From positions 7,440,001 through 7,504,000 of the forward strand of contig NC_079976.1 in assembly GCF_029852145.1 (NCBI RefSeq): a DNA stretch of 64,000 nucleotides. The letters are read 5' to 3'. Position numbers and translations under genes: made by a program. A model generated the notes under the pieces. It saw nothing but the letters and a program-made list of their open reading frames with translations. It searched no databases and had not been told where the DNA came from. Positions 12,888 to 25,729 of this stretch are shown piece by piece (within the stretch, counting starts at the first letter, position 1; every line of letters starts with the position of its first letter). The stretch is from Microplitis mediator (taxonomy: Eukaryota; Arthropoda; Insecta; Hymenoptera; Braconidae).

Positions 12888-13513
12888 TTAGTTTTTAACG
12901 ATAATTAACGCACGAATAGCGTAGCGATCAATCAATTTTATTTCTGATAAACGAATAAAAATATTTTATTCAATTATAATAAAAAAAAAGCAATATCATT
13001 TTTTTGTTAACGGGGCTATGGTTATTTTTAATTGCAGTTCAACTTGACGATGCAGTTATTCATAATACTATCCGTGTAAACAAGATGAATTTAGCCAACC
13101 ATTTTGTAATTAATGAAGTTCTACTACAGTTTCTCCGGATCGTTGAAAATTTCGGTATTTACTAAAATGTCGGGTCGCCTTGATATTCGTAGTTTGAATT
13201 TATTTAATTAACAAAATTGTCAATAATACCTGGAGGTAACGTATATTTAATTGGTTTTCATAGTAAGAATTCTGAGAGCCGGTACAAATTATAATTTTGT
13301 CACTAATTTATTATATGACATAATTTAGTTCGTTAATTTATTGAAAGAGCGTTTTAGTTCCGTTAGTTTGACAATGAGATAAGTGTTAGTTTGAGTTGAT
13401 AACTTTTTTTTTTTATTGGTTAACTGCTTCAGAACTTGGCCCGTATCAAAAGCGAGCTAATGAGTGTTTTGTTATTTTTTTTTTTAATAACAATAGTTGT
13501 TTAGGCATTACAT
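12888..13513. other. Non-coding DNA; one exon-like patch at 13038-13165
   Basis: A good acceptor-like site (pyrimidine-rich, then GCAG at 13034-13037) precedes 41 open codons ending in TAA at 13163-13165. The composition looks coding-like (for example ANHFVINEVLLQFLR), but no upstream exon of the required phase was found. Otherwise I see nothing. Confidence 0.2.
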
Positions 13514-14037
13514 CTACACGGAGAAAATTAAGTAATTGTGTTTATTATGCTAAATTTTTAATTCCAATCATCTAGAATGATTAGAACGTTTTTCAGTGCA
13601 AAAATAGATAGTGTTATAATTTTTTTAAATAAAATTAATAATATCAGGTCGGTAACAGTTACCATCAGGATGATAACAGTTACTATCAGGATGGTAATAT
13701 TTACTATCAGGATGATAATATTTACTATCAAGGATGGTAATTAATGTTATTGAATGCTATGAAAAATGTGTAAATTCTACTTATCTTAGATGGTAACTAT
13801 TATAATATCTGATGGTAACTGTTACCATCTGGATTATAGATATAACTATATAGAATAATAATAATAATTAACTCTAGTTAACATACAGGATTGTAATAGT
13901 TATTATAAATATAGTGAATGTTACAATCTAGATGATTTATACAATCATCTAGATAGTATTCACTACTATCGGATTAATGGTAAAAAATTGTACCATAACT
14001 AGATAATAATTCCTATTATTTAATTTTCTCAGTGTAC
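13514..14037. mobile_element. MITE with GAAAATTAAG ends, copy 2
   Basis: Same family and orientation as 7840-8257, with ends GGAGAAAATTAAGTAATTG and TATTTAATTTTCTCAGTGTA. The centre carries an expanded run of CAGGATGGTAA/CAGGATGATAA blocks that copy 1 lacks, which accounts for the extra 100 bases or so. Confidence 0.65.
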
Positions 14038-15246
14038 ATATGAAATGTTTACTCTATCAAAAAAATCCATTTAGAAAATATGGATTTGTGCATGACGTAA
14101 ATTCCCATGAGAAATCCTAGTTAAAATCCCCATAGGAATTCCTATAGGATTAATCCTCAAAGGATTAATCCATACGAGATTCCCATATGGATTCGTGTTA
14201 ACGTGGATTCCACATAGAAATCTAAGCTGTATTCTTACATGGATTATTTTAATAGGGTAGGTTTGAATTAATCACACGAATCTAAAGTTATGACGCATTT
14301 TCTACGAAAACGAGTATGTAAACGCATTAGTTATAAGCGAGCGCGAGTGAGCATACGCGTTTTCGTTGGGAATGTAATAAAATCTTACACACGTCTTATC
14401 AATTTAAGTTTAAGAGATACTTCGTTTAAAGCATCATGCGAACACTGAATAAAGAATTTATCAATGATTAATAAAATTTATCAATCATTAATAACAATTA
14501 ATATTCATGAATAATTAATAACTAAAACAAAGTTGTTTTGAAATAACCCATTCATAACATCGTGAATGACAAAGTTACCTGAGAAGATACAGCATCGCCA
14601 CATCTATTGATGCTGTATAAATCAACACGTCAATAGTTGATGCGAGTTTATCAAATGCTAATAAACTTGTATACAAACTATTAATAAATGAACTACCCAC
14701 ATTTAGCAAATACTCTACCAAATTTTAATAAATCAATATATTAAATATCGGTAAATTCTTCTCGGTCTATCGAGTAATATTAAATGTTTTTTCAACGACA
14801 GTATCTATGTTTAATATGAGAAAAATTTAATCTTTGAATAAAAAAAAAGTAGTTAAGATTATTTATAGTGGAGTTTAACAAAATATACGTGACTAATATA
14901 CGGAAAAAACAGAATATTAAAAATTAATAAATAATAGTAAAAAATGGAATCTGTTATTAATAATTAGTACTATATATATATTATGTATTTAATGCAAAGT
15001 AGTTTACTAATTTTTGTAAATTCCTGAAAACTACTATCGATTATTTCAAAAAGTCACTAAATATTATTACTTTTAGGTATATAAATACGTGACTTATTAG
15101 TGAAATTTAATTAAATTATGGCATACATCTATTAAAAAGTAATGATTAGTCAAATTAAGAATTGCTATCTTAGATACTGATTTTTCCAGCCGAAAAATTG
15201 CAAAAGTTACTAACTTTTATTTTATAAATTCGATATCACTGATCAA
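14038..15246. other. ATCCATATGG-type repeat patch and AT-rich DNA
   Basis: At 14060-14250 lie many degenerate GGAATTCCTATAGG/CCCATATGG blocks, related to the tandem repeat at 55.6-56.1 kb. The rest is AT-rich with no supported feature. Confidence 0.4.
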
Positions 15247-15249
15247 TTA

Positions 15250-16197
15250 CACCGGCACACAAAAAAAAATAAGTTCTCTGTACTTTTGACGGGACCGATT
15301 TATTCCCATGTATTTTGACCCGCTGAATCCGAATCCGAAGTCCGTTTAACCCGTACACCCTCAGATTTTTAGAAAACTTTAAAAAACCTCAAAAATACAC
15401 AAAAATCGACCGTTTTTTAAATTTATAAATTTTTTTAACCCTAACTAAGTATGATTTTTATGTATCTCGGTCCTCCACATACTAACCTGAAGTTTATTTA
15501 AAACAGTAGCCATTTAAAGTCTGAGTAAATTCCAAAAAACCCCAAAAAATTGCAAAAAAGCAAAAAAATTCTTAGTATTGTGATGAAAAAAATTTTATAG
15601 GGCTAAATAAATAATTATTTTCATGTATGTTTCTCTGTCACATATAATTCTCGAACATCCATGGCTCAGACATCTCTAAAATTTTAAATAAATGGCAAAA
15701 ATTCCCAAAAAATCAAAAAAATAAAATTTGGTATAACAAAAATCATTTTTTAAATCGAAATAAATAAAAGAAATCATATTGTTCGATCTGTGATATATAT
15801 ATAAAAAATATTTTGGCCTAAAACATAAAAAAATTTTAATATGCTTCAAAAAATTTTTTTCATCACAACACTAAGAATTTTTTTGCTTTTTTGCAATTTT
15901 TTGGGGTTTTTTGGAATTTACTCAAACTTTAAATGGCTAATGTTTTAAATGAACTTCAGGTTAGTATGTGGAGGACTGAAATACATAAAAATCATACTTA
16001 GTTAAGGTTAAAAAAATTTATAAATTTAAAAAACGGTCGATTTTTGTGTATTTTTGAGGTTTTTTAAAGTTTTCTAAAAATCTGAGGGTGTACGGGTTAA
16101 ACGGACTTCGGATTCGGATTCAGCGGGTCATAATACATGGGAATAAATCGGTCCCGTCAAAAGTACAGAGAACTTATTTTTTTTTTGTGTGCCGGTG
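15250..16197. mobile_element. Foldback element, TTA target duplication
   Basis: The left end CACCGGCACAC and right end GTGTGCCGGTG begin inverted arms of roughly 330 bases each. Both arms contain, for example, GGACTTCGGATTCGGATTC or its complement. TTA flanks both sides (15247-15249 and 16198-16200). A 3-base TTA/TAA duplication is typical of PIF/Harbinger elements, so a non-autonomous Harbinger derivative is likely. No transposase remains. Confidence 0.7.
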
Positions 16198-16200
16198 TTA

Positions 16201-19200
16201 TTAGCTTAAAATATCATTTATTCATGATTGTAAATTAATTTACAATATACATAAATCGAATAAGTGGTAAATAATAAAATGAAAAATTAGTATACTAGAT
16301 ACTGATTTTTTGCTCATAAAAATACCGAAAACTTTTAACTCTTATTTTATAAATTCTATCCCATTGACTAATAATTAATATAAAATTTTATTTATTCGTT
16401 ATTATAAATTAATTTATTATATCCATAAATCGAATAAGTGGTAAATTTTTTTAATTTTTCTATGTTTATTTGAATAGTAATAAATAACTGTAGATACCAA
16501 TTTATCGATTCTTTTTCATATTAATTTTAATATACGAAATTACAAATTTTGCTCTACTATGTGAATAAAATTTTAATATAAATAATAGCCATTTTGTAAT
16601 ATATAATAATCCTGGTTTGATATTAGTATACAAATATACTAATTTTAAGTCAAAAATAAACTACAAACTATTAAAATTTTGAGCATCATTTTTTTCCGTG
16701 TATAATATTGAATAAATTCCATATTAAATTTAGGATTATTCAATTTAAATTACATGCAATTGAAAATCGTGTATAACCAACGCGGTGGAAGTGAACGACA
16801 TCAGTTCCATGATTTATATACACGTCTTGTAGCAAATCCACTTTTGAGTGGTGCCTAAAAATGATTTAACATTACAAAAGTGTACTCAAAAATAAATTAT
16901 ATAATTTAGTCAACTACTAGGATAAAGTGCTATATACTTTTCTCGCGCCACACAACGATCGAATATTGAACTTTAGATGCTTGAGTTAAGGAGGGTCGGT
17001 AGTTATTTTTGTCCAAGCTTTTTTTTCAAATAAAACCTTTAAAGGCAAAATTAAGAACGAGGCTTGATGCCTAGTCTATTATTTAGCAATCTACGTTTTT
17101 GTTATTTAAAAATGCTCATGTTTGAGAGGAAAACGCGGATAAAGTTTCTATTTCCTATGTAAGTGCAACAAAGATAGTACACTTCGTCTACTCGAGAGTG
17201 ACAAAGAAAAAAGACCCGACCCCTTTATAGAAAAAATCTGAAAAACGGTTGATCTTGTGGACCAGCCCCAAAACTTTCCGCTGTTTTCGAGCTCAGAGAA
17301 CTTAAAAACATTAATATTGGTAAACTTTTGAGCTCATCGCGGTCAGAAAACGGTTATACCGAAAAAAAAAAAAAACATTTCGCTGAAACATAAATTTTGT
17401 CTTACGGTAACTTTGGAAAAAATCGACCGGCTCGCAAGTGCTCTGCGGCGATCGAAAAAGCTTGTTGAGACTTAGATTTTAATAATTTTATAAACAAATC
17501 GGTCGAGCGATTTATGAGTCACACAACAAAAACCTTAAAAATTTATTTACTAGTTTTTATTTTTCGTATAACTTGTAAACTACTCGACCTAAACCTTAAA
17601 AAGCATAGAGCTCTACAGAATACTTAAAAATTTAATAAGAAAAGTCATTGACACATATTTTTGAGAAAATACCATAGGGCTCAATCAAAACATTTCTGGA
17701 ACGTTGACTATGGAACAAATACCAAAAAAATTCATGGAAAATTCATAAGTTTCTAGAGTACCGTAAAAATACCGATAAGCGACTTCCGCAGGAATTTTTC
17801 TTGTACATAGGATACACAATATTTTTTGTGAAGAATGCTCAGAGAATACCCTGTAATATATCTACAGACAGCTTTAGTTAATAGACCAACATTCAACTCA
17901 ATTTTTTTTTTTTAAATTACAAAGTACCAGTAAGAGTTTTTCGCCGTAATATATTTTTTTAACGCAACACCTGTCGATACATACCAGGGTGTTTTCTAAC
18001 CACGTGTTACGAAAATAATTTTAAAGGAGGGGTAATTGATTAAAAGATATTTTTGTTTTTTTTTATAAGGTATATATAAATATTTAAATTCAGATTAAAT
18101 TTTCAATTTTTGAACCCAATCAAATTCACTTTGCACCAGATCAAATTCAAAGGTCGGCGACTGAACGAATCTTAGATCCGAAAGACCTCACACGTGTATG
18201 AAAAATTCTTTCGACTTTTACTGGGATTCGAACCCATGCCTGGCCAGTGATCAACTTAAAAATACCTAAGCCGCTGTATGGTAGAACTATCTCTTAGAAA
18301 ATAAACGTATCGCGATCAAAAACACTTAAAGATACTTCATATTGTCAAAAAAATTAAGTTAAATATTGCTCTATTAACCAAAGCTGTCTTTTGTGGAAAC
18401 ATTCTGGGGTATCCTTTAAGTATTCTATAGAAAAACTACTGTATATATTTACTACAAATAGGTGAAAAGACGCTTATATATTGACATACTCGTCGACGGC
18501 TCCTATGTCAATGTCAATCCTCACACTTCGCTTCTTATGCTCATCCATACTACATATCTATATAAATATACATAAGATTTTGAATGATGTTATTTTTTAT
18601 CAATAACACAACTTTTTTTCGATTACTTTTATGTCAAAATGACTAGAAGATAAAATCAGAAAATATATAGATTTTATTTGTCATATAATGAGCTTTTGAA
18701 ATTGGAACGTTCTATTAAATTTACAGTCACAGATTTTTCCGAGGTAAAATCGACTTATATGAAGTGAAAACATATTGGTACTTCTCGAGCATATTATAGA
18801 TAGTTATTGAACTGGGCGATGAAAAGTCTTATTATTATATATAAAATAGAAGTTTCTATTTTTTCCATTTCAATAAATGCATTAAATAATAATAAAAAAA
18901 GGCCACTCGAAAGCCGAAATGGAAGAAATAAATTTTTATAATAATAATAAAACTAATAGTTACTTTTGAAACGCAAAAATAAACAGAGGATAAATTTTTG
19001 AATGAAGGTATAGAAGTGTAATTTACACTAATGGAATTTAATTGTAACGCTTTGATACTTTTCATATTTTCAGTGATCAATCTATTCTGAAAAATCTGGG
19101 CATCGGTTGGCCCTGCGGGTCTAAGCAGCCTCGAAAATGCGGATTTCAGCGACATAATCTTGAAAAAAATATCAAATTATGAAGTTATAGGGCGACAACT

Positions 19201-19362
19201 GCTCAGGTGCGTTCTATATGACCCCCTTGACTAGAAAAATGATAACAGTAATTAAGGGAAGCCGTGGAGTCTTAGCAGGAGAGCTATTGGCTTCGAAAAT
19301 GGGCAAAAATGCTGATTCCGGCCACATAATTGTAAGAAATAAAATAGTAACGTATATGTATA
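16201..19362. other. Non-coding DNA with scattered repeat traces
   Basis: Contains repeat-like blocks shared elsewhere: GTGCAACAAAGATAGTAC near 17160 recurs at 21490, and GCTGTTTTCGAGCTC at 17280 recurs at 27350. A T-arm-like motif GGGTTCGAATCCCAG (minus strand, about 18218) is too isolated to call a tRNA. A 34-codon frame ending at about 16858 looks mildly coding-like but has no partner exon. Confidence 0.35.
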
Positions 19363-20330
19363 TTAGACTGAGCCAAAAGAATCGGCTATTTTTTTTTTTC
19401 GATACTGTGAAAATATTATTCCTGATGACAAAAAAAAATTTTTGTGCAAGTTTGAGCCCTTAATATTGATATGAAGAGGTGTATCGTTACGACTTTTAGT
19501 TTTTTGACAGAATTTTCATTTTTTACCCAAAAATTGTAAATCATCTATCTGAAAAATTTGAGCAATGTATATTCTTAAAGGAAATTGGATTCCCTACAAA
19601 AAATCTCTTTTAGTATATTGACGTAAAACGAGCCGTTTCCTTGTAACCGTGTCTTAAACATTAATATGTTTTTTAAATTGTTTGTTTCTATTTTGGATTT
19701 TCGTAACTACTAGAAATATCGAAATTTTTTCTAGTCAAGATACATATTCTTGAAGGAAATTTAATACTCTACAAAAAAGGTCTCTTAACATTTTTTGCTA
19801 AATTCACTCCTTCGAAAGTTATTCAGGTTATTAAAGTCGTTTTGACTCAACTTCGACCTTGAATAACTTTCGAAGGAGTGAATTTAGCAAAAAATGTTAA
19901 GAGACCTTTTTTGTAGAGTATTAAATTTCCTTCAAGAATATGTATCTTGACTAGAAAAAATTTCGATATTTCTAGTAGTTACAAAAATTCAAAATAGAAA
20001 CAAACAATTTAAAAAACATATTAATGTTTAAGGCACGGTTACGAGGAAACGGCTCGTTTTACGTCAATTTACTAAAAGAGATTTTTTGTAGAGAATTCAA
20101 TTTCCTTTAAGAATATACATAGCTCAAATTTTTCAGATAGATGATTTACAATTTTTGGGTAAAAAATGAAAATTCTGTCAAAAAACTAAAAGTCGTCACG
20201 ATACACCTCTTAATATCAATATTAAGGGTTCAAACTTGCACAATAATTTTTTTTTGTCATCAGGAATACTATTTTCACAGTATCGAAAAAAAAAAAAAAA
20301 AAAATAGTCGATTTTTTTGGCTCAGTCTAA
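19363..20330. mobile_element. Near-perfect palindromic foldback element
   Basis: Two arms of about 460 bases meet around a loop of about 45 bases near 19845. The outer ends are TTAGACTGAGCC and GGCTCAGTCTAA. The hexamer TGTATA flanks both sides (19357-19362 and 20331-20336), consistent with a target duplication. The arms differ at only a few positions. Open frames across it are by-products of the palindrome. RNA from it would form a long hairpin. Confidence 0.75.
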
Positions 20331-20336
20331 TGTATA

Positions 20337-22260
20337 TATGTATACATACAGGACGTAACATTATCGATTTATTATACAATATTAGGTAGCATTGAAAAAT
20401 TCATATGCTTGAGATTAACCGATAAATAAATGAAATTTTCATTGCGTGTTTGTAAGCAATAACTGTTGAGGATTTGAATACTCATTAAAGTATTTTATTA
20501 CGACGTACAAAATAACAAAGAGATGCCATATTTTGACGAACTGCGGTTGTATTATTTATTGTCTGTTATATAATAGTTTAACAAACCTATAGCTATATAG
20601 GTAAGTACATAGAACACAAGAAACGACAATTCAATTCGATGTGACAATGGATCTGGTCAAACTCAATGCTACCCAGAGAGTACTTCATGGTTGGATATCC
20701 TTAACACTATGATAGAATTTATGTTCACTCACCGTTCAACAAGATTCTTCGTTCCTTATCCTATCATGTCCTATACGTGTTATCACAGTCGTAAAAGCTT
20801 TTTTTATTTTTTTTACATCCCTTGATAGAAGAAAAAACATTTTAATGCCGTATAAAGTATTTGTATTTCAAGAACTGTTGTTTTAAATAATTATTTCATT
20901 TTACATATATTCAAGTTTAAATTTCATATTATTTCGGCACATGTCTATTGGTCCATTCACTGACAACACTCTAAAAAGAAAGGAAAAAAAAAAAAACTGC
21001 GAGTACGATAACTTCAAAGCAAATAGAAAATCGATACTTTTGAGCTTTCCTAATATTTCTTCATGTGGAAAACGCTGAACGCTTGGCTTGAAATTTATCT
21101 CTTCTATTTTTATATACAATATTTTTTATTATCATTGTTATTATTATATATATATGTATATATTATTTTTTATCGCCACTATTGTTATTATACTAGCCAG
21201 CGCGTTTACTTAAATACTGTTGTAGTTTTAGTAATTACGTGGCGATATTGATTACTGAAATTTTTAAAAATATCACGTTTTATCGCGTCTTCAATTTGAA
21301 TCATTTTTTATAATAATGGTTATCAGATAATTTTGTTTAAGCTTTTCTCTGAAATAAGAGCCCTAAACGCATCATAAAGACACATGCTCGATGCTTTACT
21401 CTATGAACTAGCGAAGTGCACTTCAATTTTTTGATAATTTCCATTTGTTTACGAGAAAAACTTGGACGAAGTTCCCATTTACTGTACAAGTGCAACAAAG
21501 ATAGTACCGTTCATCAACTTGAATGCGAATAGAGAAACAAATGAAATCGCGTAAGAAATTAGATTTTTTTTTTTTACTGTAAGCTAAGTTAAGATTTTTT
21601 CAAATTGAGTTTTTATCAAATGTCTACAGTTATCTGTAGTTATGCGGTTTTACCAGTAACTATAAGAGCACTCGAGTTAAGCGGATTATATTGTGAGGTA
21701 AAAGAGCCAGTAACCTATGAAGGACTACTTAGAGTCCGATCATTCCAAGTATTCATATATTCCCGAGTCGAAATTTAACTTCGCTTTAAGTACTCAATAT
21801 ACTTAAATTTTCCTATTTTAGTACTTGAGATTCTTAAGTGGACCTAAATCAGTATTTTTCATGCTTTATGCTTCTATTAGGTCCTATAGATTCTAAAAAA
21901 TCGAAATTTAACATCTTTTAAGAACTTATGAAAACTATTCATTATCATTGGGTAGAATAAATTCTAAACTTTCTAATTAAAACTTAAGTATCCTAAATAT
22001 AAATAATCGTCAACTCCTTAATAAGTTCTTTAAATTCTATGTTACTTTTTTTTCTATTATTAGAAATACATGAAGTGACTGGATATCGGTTTTTGATCGG
22101 CTACTTGATCCTCGTATTTACGCTTTTATAATTACTACGGAAACGTACACAGAGAAAACGAGTCTCGAAAATATTAAAATATTTCAAGTAAAAGATCAAG
22201 TAACCGATCAGGGAACTAATACTCGATTACTCCATGTATTTGTATACCTACATTTAGGAA
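20337..22260. other. Non-coding DNA with degenerate repeat pieces
   Basis: Holds a relative of the 17.0-kb repeat (21330-21530). At about 21685-22240 there is a piece bounded by AGGTAAAAGAGCCAGTAAC and GATCAGGGAACTAATACTCG, whose right end resembles the terminal repeats at 32591-33793. No gene is visible. Confidence 0.4.
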
Positions 22261-22565
22261 AATTCAGTAAATCGGTACCACGAGGGGCCTTCCTAAGCCC
22301 CTTCGACCAGAGTCTCTTTATTTCCTGAGATGGTAGCAGTGTTTAGCCCAAGAGAGGTATGGACTCGTAGTGGTTGATGGTGGCGCCCACACGCAAACAG
22401 ATTTTTGATCTGTTTATCGATCCTAGGGTAAACTAATATGAGCTTATGCTCAATATTTCGCTGTCAATATATTATGGTGGAGGATAGGGGTGTTACGAAG
22501 CGCGTGTACGTCCAAAAAGGCGAGGAAACGGCCTTCCGTAAAACGGAGGTGGACTTCGATACCGT
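22261..22565. other. Unexplained GC-rich island
   Basis: About 300 bases are clearly richer in G+C than the surroundings, with blocks such as GAGATGGTAGCAGTGTTTAG and GGAGGTGGACTTCGATACCG. No long frame and no obvious terminal repeats. It may be a piece of a retroelement or SINE. I cannot assign it. Confidence 0.3.
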
Positions 22566-22638
22566 TACATTAATTAATTAACTACGTACATACTAAATTA
22601 ACGTATAAGAGGACTGCAGAAACAATCTGGAGATACTA

Positions 22639-24422
22639 CACTTATCCAAAAAATTAAAGGAACAAGAAAATTTTATAAATTTTTTAGTGATTTTTGGAAG
22701 GCTGTATTTTCGTGAAAAATGATCGTATCGAAAAAAATAAAAAAGCAAATTGAAGCTTGAAATCTCTAGTTTAAAGATCTTTCAGCAAAATATTTTTTTG
22801 AGCCACGGTTTTTGTGGAATCATAAGAAAAAGGTCGCGACAAAATTTTTCTAAATTTTTTGGTTTTGTTTTTTAGGTCTACGGGGCCGGGAAAAATTTTT
22901 TCATAAAAACGAATTCATGGCTGGTTTAGGAAATTTATTCAGCTACAATTTGCTTTTTTTTGTTTTTCTGTACGACAATTTGCTGCTGAGATATCAGCCT
23001 TCAAATGAAAAAGGATTCTTTTGTCTTTGATTATTGATATCTCAGCAACTAATGATCACACAGTAATTTAAAGAGCAGTTTAATAAACTTGAATAAATTC
23101 CCTACAAGCTCCATTTTCGATTTTTCCAAAAAAAAATTTTTTTTCATCCTTGATATCCATTTGAAAAACCCACAAAAAATGGCCATTTTCTGGTTTTTTA
23201 GTCAACTAATCGCTACTCTGCAAATATTGATAAAAAAAAAAATGTCGCCAGGTAATTTTACAGCTTAATATACCCCGAAAAACCCTGGTAATTTTCAGAT
23301 TGATCCATTGAACCGTTTGTCCGGACCGATCGCTCAAAGTTTTACAAAACAATTAAAGGAACAAGTTTTGTTCCTTAATTTGTGTAATCATTACTAAAAT
23401 GAAAAAATTAATTTTTTTTGGATTTTCTTTCATTTTTGCGTTAGTTATTCAGTAAATGTAAGGTAAAGAGGAAAAAAAAAATTTTTTCCAAAAAACGAGA
23501 CCAAACAAGAATTTTTTTATATTTTTTTTTTTTTACGTTTTATTCAGGGGGTTATTTTTTTTTTCGTTTTTTGGAAAAAAATTTTTTTTTCCTCTTTACC
23601 TCACATTTACTGAATAACTAACGCAAAAATGAAAGAAAATCCAAAAAAAATTAATTTTTTCATTTTAGTAATGATTACACAAATTAAGGAACAAAACTTG
23701 TTCCTTTAATTGTTTTGTAAAACTTTGAGCGATCGGTCCGGACAAACGGTTCAATGGATCAATCTGAAAATTTCCAGGGTTTTTCGGGGTACATTAAGCT
23801 GTAAAATTACCTGGCAACATTATTTTTTTTATCAATATTTGCAGAGTAGCAATTAGTTGACTAAAAAACCAGAAAATGGCCATTTTTTGTGGGTTTTTCA
23901 AATGGATATCAAGGATGAAAAAAATTTTTTTTTGGAAAAATCGAAAATGGAGCTTGTAGGGAATTTATACAAGTTTATTAAACTGCTCTTTAAATTACTG
24001 TGTGATCATTAGTTGCTGAGATATCAATAATCAAAGACAAAAGAATCCTTTTTCATTTGAAGGCTGATATCTCAGCAGCAAATTGTCGTACAGAGAAACA
24101 AAAAAAAGCATATTGTAGCTGAATAAATTTCCTAAACGAGCCATGAATTCGTTTTTTTGAAAAAATTTTTCCCGGCCCCGTAGACCTAAAAAACAAAACC
24201 AAAAAATTTAGAAAAATTTTGTCGCGACCTTTTTCTTATGATTCCGCAAAAACCGTGGCTCAAAAAAATATTTTGCTGAAAGATCTTTAAACTAGAGATT
24301 TCAAGCTTCAATTTGCTTTTTTATTTTTTTCGATACGATCATTTTTCACGAAAATACAGCCTTCCAAAAATCACTAAAAAATTTATAAAATTTTCTTGTT
24401 CCTTTAATTTTTTGGATGAGTG
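22639..24422. mobile_element. Large Tc1/mariner-like foldback element
   Basis: A palindrome of about 1.78 kb, with arms of about 880 bases and the turn near 23530. The ends CACTTATCCAAAAAATTAAA and TTTTTTGGATGAGTG are flanked by TA on both sides (22637-22638 and 24423-24424), the signature insertion site of Tc1/mariner elements. The arms are nearly identical. No transposase frame remains. A short relative with the same terminal AATTAAAGGAACA type lies at 49332-49613. Confidence 0.75.
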
Positions 24423-24424
24423 TA

Positions 24425-25579
24425 TTTTGAATGAAGCGAAAAAAAATAGGGAAATAACTTATAACCAGGTTGTACTGCAACAGGTATTTTTACGTTTGAA
24501 AAGCTCAAAAATGCTAATATTTTTTAAACTACGAGCGTTTAAATTTCGGACGGAAACGGCAGGATGTCTTGGGGCTGGCTAACTATTATCCAGATTATTG
24601 TTATTATTATTTCTTTTTTATAAGCAAATATTTTCAGATGAACAAAGACCAATATCTTGTGTCAATTAACTTTATTCAATCATACGATGGTTCGCTAGTA
24701 TAATTTCAGCATCTCCAGGTATTTGAATATAAGTCAATACGCGGTCAACATATTAAAATCATTACTGGCAAGTTTCGATAACAGAGCTTTATACATGTCA
24801 ATTTTTGATAAATTCATTCTGCAGTCCACATTATTTTATAATGTATTTTTTAAACAAATGAAATGAATATTTACTTTTGCTAACAATGTTATGACATGAA
24901 GAAAACAATCATAGAAATCCGGATCCTTTTCCATGATTATTTTCCGATATATTTTATAATATAAAACAGTAATAATTTATAATTTTTATGTTGATTAATA
25001 TTATTGAGTCTCCAAGAGAATGGGCTTTTGTCCCACCATTTTTCTACAATTAAGCCATTACAGCGCATGAGCGTTAGTGAAAAATAATGGACTTCATCAT
25101 AGCTAAGTAATGGGAGAAAAGTTCGTTCTTTTGCAGACTCAACTATAGCTAATTATTAACATCACATAACCTTTACAATTGTTTTTATTTCTCGCGGTGT
25201 TTGTAGTATTGGTCTTTGTTAATCTGAAAATACCTGCTTATAATTTTATAAGAAGGGCCTGAAATGATGATAAAGAGTGAAAGCGCTATTTGTCAATTAC
25301 ATGATAATGTTATTATTTGAAAGAATGATAGATATATGACATTAACAGAACTATAAAAGGAAATTAATGAAGAAAAATTTTTCTTCCGAGGGGAATATTT
25401 TGTTATGAATGAACACATTTTTTTCTTCAACATTAGACGAAAAAATGTAATAAATAATTTTTTTTTTTTCCTTTTTATAGTTGTTATTATTTATATAACC
25501 AGTATAAGTATATCTCTGTAGATCATAATAGTGTCTATAAATTAAGAATAGTCTATACTCGAAAAAATACAGACTATAA
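24425..25579. other. Region downstream of MMADHC, nothing else seen
   Basis: AT-rich DNA between the foldback element and the 3' end of MMADHC. A short GC-richer block near 24540-24590 reads GGGGCTGGCTAAC and resembles a block at 27330. No gene is supported. Confidence 0.4.
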
Positions 25580-25585
25580 TTTATT
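25580..25585 (-). terminator. Candidate poly(A) signal of MMADHC
   Basis: AATAAA on the minus strand, about 70 bases past the MMADHC stop codon. Its position suits a short 3' UTR; no cleavage site can be proven from sequence alone. Confidence 0.45.
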
Positions 25586-25655
25586 GTTCTATAGAATTTC
25601 TTTACTTATTAATAACAAACGCTAAATAGCCAGCGTTCGACTCAAGGTTAACGTT

Positions 25656-25729
25656 TTAATGATCGGACATACCACTCATAATGTCTTTAAAGAAATCCAT
25701 ATTCGCTGGAGCAGATGTGTAAAGACTTC
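25656..25729 (-). CDS. MMADHC: MMADHC exon 3 (terminal)
   Basis: Only 74 bases. After an AAAATTGCAG acceptor it supplies two bases that complete a glycine codon, then SLYTSAPANMDFFKDIMSG and a short tail to TAA. This matches the family ending VGSIFTNA and completes the protein in frame. It is too short to appear in a long-ORF scan and lies 8.2 kb from exon 2. Confidence 0.88.

Noticed and set aside
16734..16858. Exon-like open stretch ending FHDLYTRLVANPLLSGA then TAA
   Set aside because: The upstream acceptor is poor and no partner exon in phase was found; short frames like this arise by chance in 64 kb.
18205..18260. Possible second tRNA (T-arm-like GGGTTCGAATCCCAG)
   Set aside because: No matching A box, acceptor or anticodon arm nearby; at most a decayed tRNA-derived piece.
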